59,680 nt of DNA, from assembly GCA_025936755.1 (NCBI GenBank), contig JAICSS010000015.1, positions 1 through 59,680 of the forward strand, in the 5' to 3' direction. The notes beneath the pieces were generated by a model. That model ran no database searches, was not told the DNA's origin, and saw only the letters and a program-made list of their open reading frames with translations. Positions 56,696-59,680 of the stretch are shown in pieces. Numbering within the stretch: position 1 is the stretch's first letter; each line of letters begins with the position of its first letter. This DNA comes from Solirubrobacterales bacterium (GTDB lineage Bacteria > Actinomycetota > Thermoleophilia > Solirubrobacterales > 70-9). The position numbers and the translations under genes are program-made.

Positions 56696-59680
56696 GTGAG
56701 CAGCAGGCGCAGGGTTGTGCCTAGTAAATCGGCGGATGTGTATCGGCGGCCCCTAGGCGGTGGAGGGCGTGCCTTCAAACACTCACAGCGTTCGCATCGC
56801 GTCTTGGCCCTGGCCCTGGCCCTGGCCTTCTTGCTGGCTGTTGTTGCGTCGGCGTCCGCGTTTGCGGCTGGGGGCACCCCCAACGATTCCGCTTCCCTGC
56901 TCCCCAGTCAGTCGGACGTTGCGGCAGCCATCGAATCCGGCAAGTCAGAAGGTCTCCCCCAGCTGACTGATCCCTCTGCGGCAGAAGATGTGCCTCTCGA
57001 AGGGCTGCAAAGAGAAGAAGCGGTGGAACTCCTCGATGGTGTCTTCGGAGGACCGGTCGAAGCGGCGGCGGGGATCTACGACGAACTCCAGGAAGCCACG
57101 CTCCTGAGTCCCCATGTTGCCGTTCTGCCTGAACCCGATCCGGCTGGAGCCGACGCGGTGGGCGAAGAAGTGTCTGGCGCCGCCTCTGAAGGCGGCGAAC
57201 TGCGGCAAGAAAATAGTCCCGGTCGAGACGAGGTCGCAGAAGCGTTGCCCGAAGCGGAAGCACGAAAAGACAATGGGTCTCCTCTCGAGGCCCCCCCGCA
57301 ACCAGCAGTCGCCTCGCTTGTTGACTCGACCGTCCCACTTGAAGTGGCGAATGAAGAAACGCTCGATCTGAGCCTGGAACGCAACGGGGATGGCAGTTTG
57401 GAACCCGTCGCCCCGCTCGTGTCGACGCGGATCCCCGGAGACCTCAACGACGAAATCGAATTCCCGGAAACTGGGATCAGCATCAAAGTCGCTGGCCTCG
57501 CCACTGAACGATCAGCCTCGATCAGCAGCGGCAGCGTCGCCTTCTATCCCAACGTAGCCGAGGACACCGATCTAGCGATCTCGCCGACGCCGGGCGGGGT
57601 CGAGACCTTGACCCAGCTGCGTAGCGCAGAGTCGCCTGACGTCAGCACCTATCGCTTCTCTCTTCCTTCTGGCGCGAGTCTCGCGGCAACCGAAGAAGGC
57701 GGGGCCGAGGTCCGATCTGGTGAAGACCTTCTTCTCAGCGTGCCGGCTCCCACTGCGATCGACGCTGCCGGTGAAGCGGTGCCCGTTGACCTCGAGATCA
57801 GCGGAGACACCCTCAAAGTGCACGCCGAACCCGACGGAGACGCTTCGTTGCCGATCCTCGTCGACCCGCTGTTCCAGACCTACGAATGGGGAGCGAAAAA
57901 CACCACCGCCGGGATCTGCAGCAACAGCTTCGAACCGTTCAACGAAGCGCAGTGCAACAACCGCGAAGAGTGGGGATACGATCTGGTCAGCACGGCTGGA
58001 TACCAGCATATGCAGGTTGGTAGCACCGACAATTACACGCCGGGCATCACCATCAGAGCCAGTGGATCACAGAACAAAAACGATCACGGCACCGTCCTCT
58101 ACACTGTTCCCCGCTACTTCAAAGAAACTCCCCGCCCCACCAGTTTCATCAAGAGCCTGAAACTGTCCAACGTAGCCTGGCAGGCTGATGGCCCGAGCGC
58201 CAGCCCGTATCTCTTCATGGGGATCTGGGATGCGACCAAATCCAGCTGGGTTCAGACTTACCAGCAGACGGGTCAGACCGGACACGGAACCAACAACCCT
58301 GCCTTCGTCTACAACTTCGAAGACAAATTTACCGGAGCCACGGAATACGATCGCGAAGCCAAGGCGGCTCAGGTCAGCATCAACGCCACCGAAACCACGG
58401 CGGAAAGCCTCGCGAAAATCTATGTCGGAGCGGCCACGGTCGAGCTCGGCGACGAAGGTGTCCCAAAAGCGCCTGAACCCATTCCGCAGACCCAGTGGGT
58501 AAATCAGTCGGCCCCCCCGATCGCCTTCACCGCAGTGGACTACGGTCTCGGCGTATACGCTGTTTCGGCCAGCACCGAAGAAGTCAATGCAGAAGGCAAA
58601 CCCCTGAAAACCTGGAGAGCGGCAGGCGGCTGCATCGGGGTTGGCGATTCGGCTTGCCCCCAAACCTGGGTTTCCTCGAAATACAACGCCTATATCCCAA
58701 ATGCACCGGCGCTCACCTACGAACCAAACGTCCTACCGACCGGTATCAACACCCTAAAGCTCGTGAGCGAAGATCCAGTCGGCAACAAGTCAAGTACCTC
58801 CTTGGAGGAAGTGCTCGTAGATCACATCGCGCCGAACCTTGCCATCACCGGTTCGATCACCGAACAGGAACGGCTAGGCACCCGCCGCGCCAGTTACACG
58901 CTCAAAGCCAACGCTGCCGACGGCAACACCGAATATCCCCAGTCGGGAATCGCCAAAGCAGAAGTCAAGCTCGATGGCAAAGCCGTGGCGATGGAAGGAA
59001 AACAGGCAGAAGAATGGTCGCCCCAATGCTCGACCAGAAACTGCCCGCTCGCCGCCGAATGGACGCTCAATACCGCCGGGCTCGCCGAAGGAAAACACAC
59101 GGTCGAAGTGGTTGCCACCGACGCCGTGGGGATCTCGGCAACGAAAACCTTGACGATCGAAACCCATGCCGCGACGCCTCCGACCCTGGCGTTGAGTGGC
59201 TCGATGACCGAACAGGCGAATCTCGGCACCTCGCGCCCTCGCTACGTTCTGAAAGCCAAATCGACCGCAATGGCGGCCGGCTTCGAAACCCCCACCCTCG
59301 GGGCCCCCGCCGCCTATGCCTCGACGCTCGGGGGCACCTATGGAGAAGGGACCGGCCACTTCTACGAAACGGCCGACGCTGCCACCGACAGCAAAGGCAA
59401 CGTCTGGATCGTTGACTCGCTCACCCGCACCGCCAACCAGCTGCAGGAGTTCAACGAAAAAGGCGAATGGCTGCGCAGCGCCGGGAGCTCGGGCTACGGC
59501 AAGCTGAAAACCCCCTGGGGAGCGGCGGTCGACGCCAGCGGCAACGTCTGGGTCGCCGACACCGGCAACAACCGCATCGTCGAGTTCAACGAAAAAGGCG
59601 AATTCGTCGAGACCTTCGGCACCAACGTCAACAAAACGAAGGTCGAAGCCGGCGGCACCGAAGCCGAAAAGAACCTCTGC
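56696..59680 (+). CDS. large secreted Ig-like/NHL-repeat surface protein, Rhs-like in style (3' partial, at least 995 aa)
   Basis: The frame is open from GTG 56696 (AAGGGAG upstream) to the right edge. A long basic n-region precedes the signal helix RVLALALALAFLLAVVASASAFA. A low-complexity acidic segment follows, then a beta-rich middle with PILVDPLFQTYEWGAKNT. Two copies of an Ig-like module are marked ITGSITEQERLGTRRASYTLKA and LSGSMTEQANLGTSRPRYVLKA, and an NHL beta-propeller begins near 59380 (DSKGNVWIVDS..LQEFNEKGEWL and VDASGNVWVADTGNNRIVEFNEKGEF). Such proteins in this lineage often continue into Rhs repeats and a C-terminal toxin; that part lies outside the window. GAA and AAA codons are used unusually often compared with neighbours. 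Confidence 0.88.
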   Translation, partial: MSSRRRVVPSKSADVYRRPLGGGGRAFKHSQRSHRVLALALALAFLLAVVASASAFAAGGTPNDSASLLPSQSDVAAAIESGKSEGLPQLTDPSAAEDVPLEGLQREEAVELLDGVFGGPVEAAAGIYDELQEATLLSPHVAVLPEPDPAGADAVGEEVSGAASEGGELRQENSPGRDEVAEALPEAEARKDNGSPLEAPPQPAVASLVDSTVPLEVANEETLDLSLERNGDGSLEPVAPLVSTRIPGDLNDEIEFPETGISIKVAGLATERSASISSGSVAFYPNVAEDTDLAISPTPGGVETLTQLRSAESPDVSTYRFSLPSGASLAATEEGGAEVRSGEDLLLSVPAPTAIDAAGEAVPVDLEISGDTLKVHAEPDGDASLPILVDPLFQTYEWGAKNTTAGICSNSFEPFNEAQCNNREEWGYDLVSTAGYQHMQVGSTDNYTPGITIRASGSQNKNDHGTVLYTVPRYFKETPRPTSFIKSLKLSNVAWQADGPSASPYLFMGIWDATKSSWVQTYQQTGQTGHGTNNPAFVYNFEDKFTGATEYDREAKAAQVSINATETTAESLAKIYVGAATVELGDEGVPKAPEPIPQTQWVNQSAPPIAFTAVDYGLGVYAVSASTEEVNAEGKPLKTWRAAGGCIGVGDSACPQTWVSSKYNAYIPNAPALTYEPNVLPTGINTLKLVSEDPVGNKSSTSLEEVLVDHIAPNLAITGSITEQERLGTRRASYTLKANAADGNTEYPQSGIAKAEVKLDGKAVAMEGKQAEEWSPQCSTRNCPLAAEWTLNTAGLAEGKHTVEVVATDAVGISATKTLTIETHAATPPTLALSGSMTEQANLGTSRPRYVLKAKSTAMAAGFETPTLGAPAAYASTLGGTYGEGTGHFYETADAATDSKGNVWIVDSLTRTANQLQEFNEKGEWLRSAGSSGYGKLKTPWGAAVDASGNVWVADTGNNRIVEFNEKGEFVETFGTNVNKTKVEAGGTEAEKNLC

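Overview
The window is high-GC actinobacterial DNA. The gene content points to the Thermoleophilia/Solirubrobacterales branch: a sigma-A housekeeping factor, an archaeal-looking topoisomerase I followed by tmk and holB, a coenzyme B12-dependent ribonucleotide reductase, FolE2, a deazaflavin (F420)-type oxidoreductase, and a very large secreted Ig/NHL-repeat protein running off the right end. Lineage is inferred from gene style, not from a search.

Layout. 1-9.7 kb: MacB-type ABC exporter (5' partial), alpha/beta esterase, cytochrome P450, NrdJ, hemolysin-III-like protein. 9.7-11.2 kb: a two-gene AbiE-like HTH plus nucleotidyltransferase module with an operator-like palindrome. 11.2-14.7 kb: FMN reductase and YceI divergent from a MarR regulator, a siroheme-branch dehydrogenase, a sugar-nucleotide epimerase. 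14.8-24.4 kb: topA-tmk-holB, DUF2304 plus glycosyltransferase, a histidine kinase/response regulator/clpP run, a base-excision glycosylase and a SprT-like protease. 24.4-27.3 kb: a membrane-protein operon divergent from a MerR regulator. 27.3-28.0 kb: a second small nucleotidyltransferase module abutting tRNA-Thr(CGT). 28-36.8 kb: a PqqD/RRE-ThiF protein, family-5-like uracil-DNA glycosylase, ferritin-like lipoprotein plus MMPL transporter, pgsA, folE2, sigA. 36.8-37.6 kb: tRNA-Tyr lying inside a reading frame that joins a PD-(D/E)XK nuclease to an AbrB-like domain. 37.7-46.2 kb: SDR, MerR paralogue, a Clp-N/KAP-NTPase fusion, and a copper-protein operon (parallel beta-helix protein, plastocyanin-like protein, two-domain multicopper oxidase, cupredoxin) with a thioredoxin-like lipoprotein upstream.

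From tRNA-Thr(GGT) at 47.3 kb to about 56.7 kb the DNA looks accessory. It has more relaxed base composition, a second degenerate tRNA-Thr, short tRNA debris, a perfect 20-bp palindrome, twin hairpin leaders, a decayed DNA methyltransferase, an MFS exporter, and eight or more small DNA-binding proteins, including a sigma region-4-only protein. No integrase, transposase, CRISPR array or rRNA was seen.

Most unusual items: the Clp-N/KAP fusion (39188-41371), the tRNA-Tyr/nuclease/AbrB arrangement, the orphan RRE-E1 enzyme, and the HTH-dense island downstream of tRNA-Thr.
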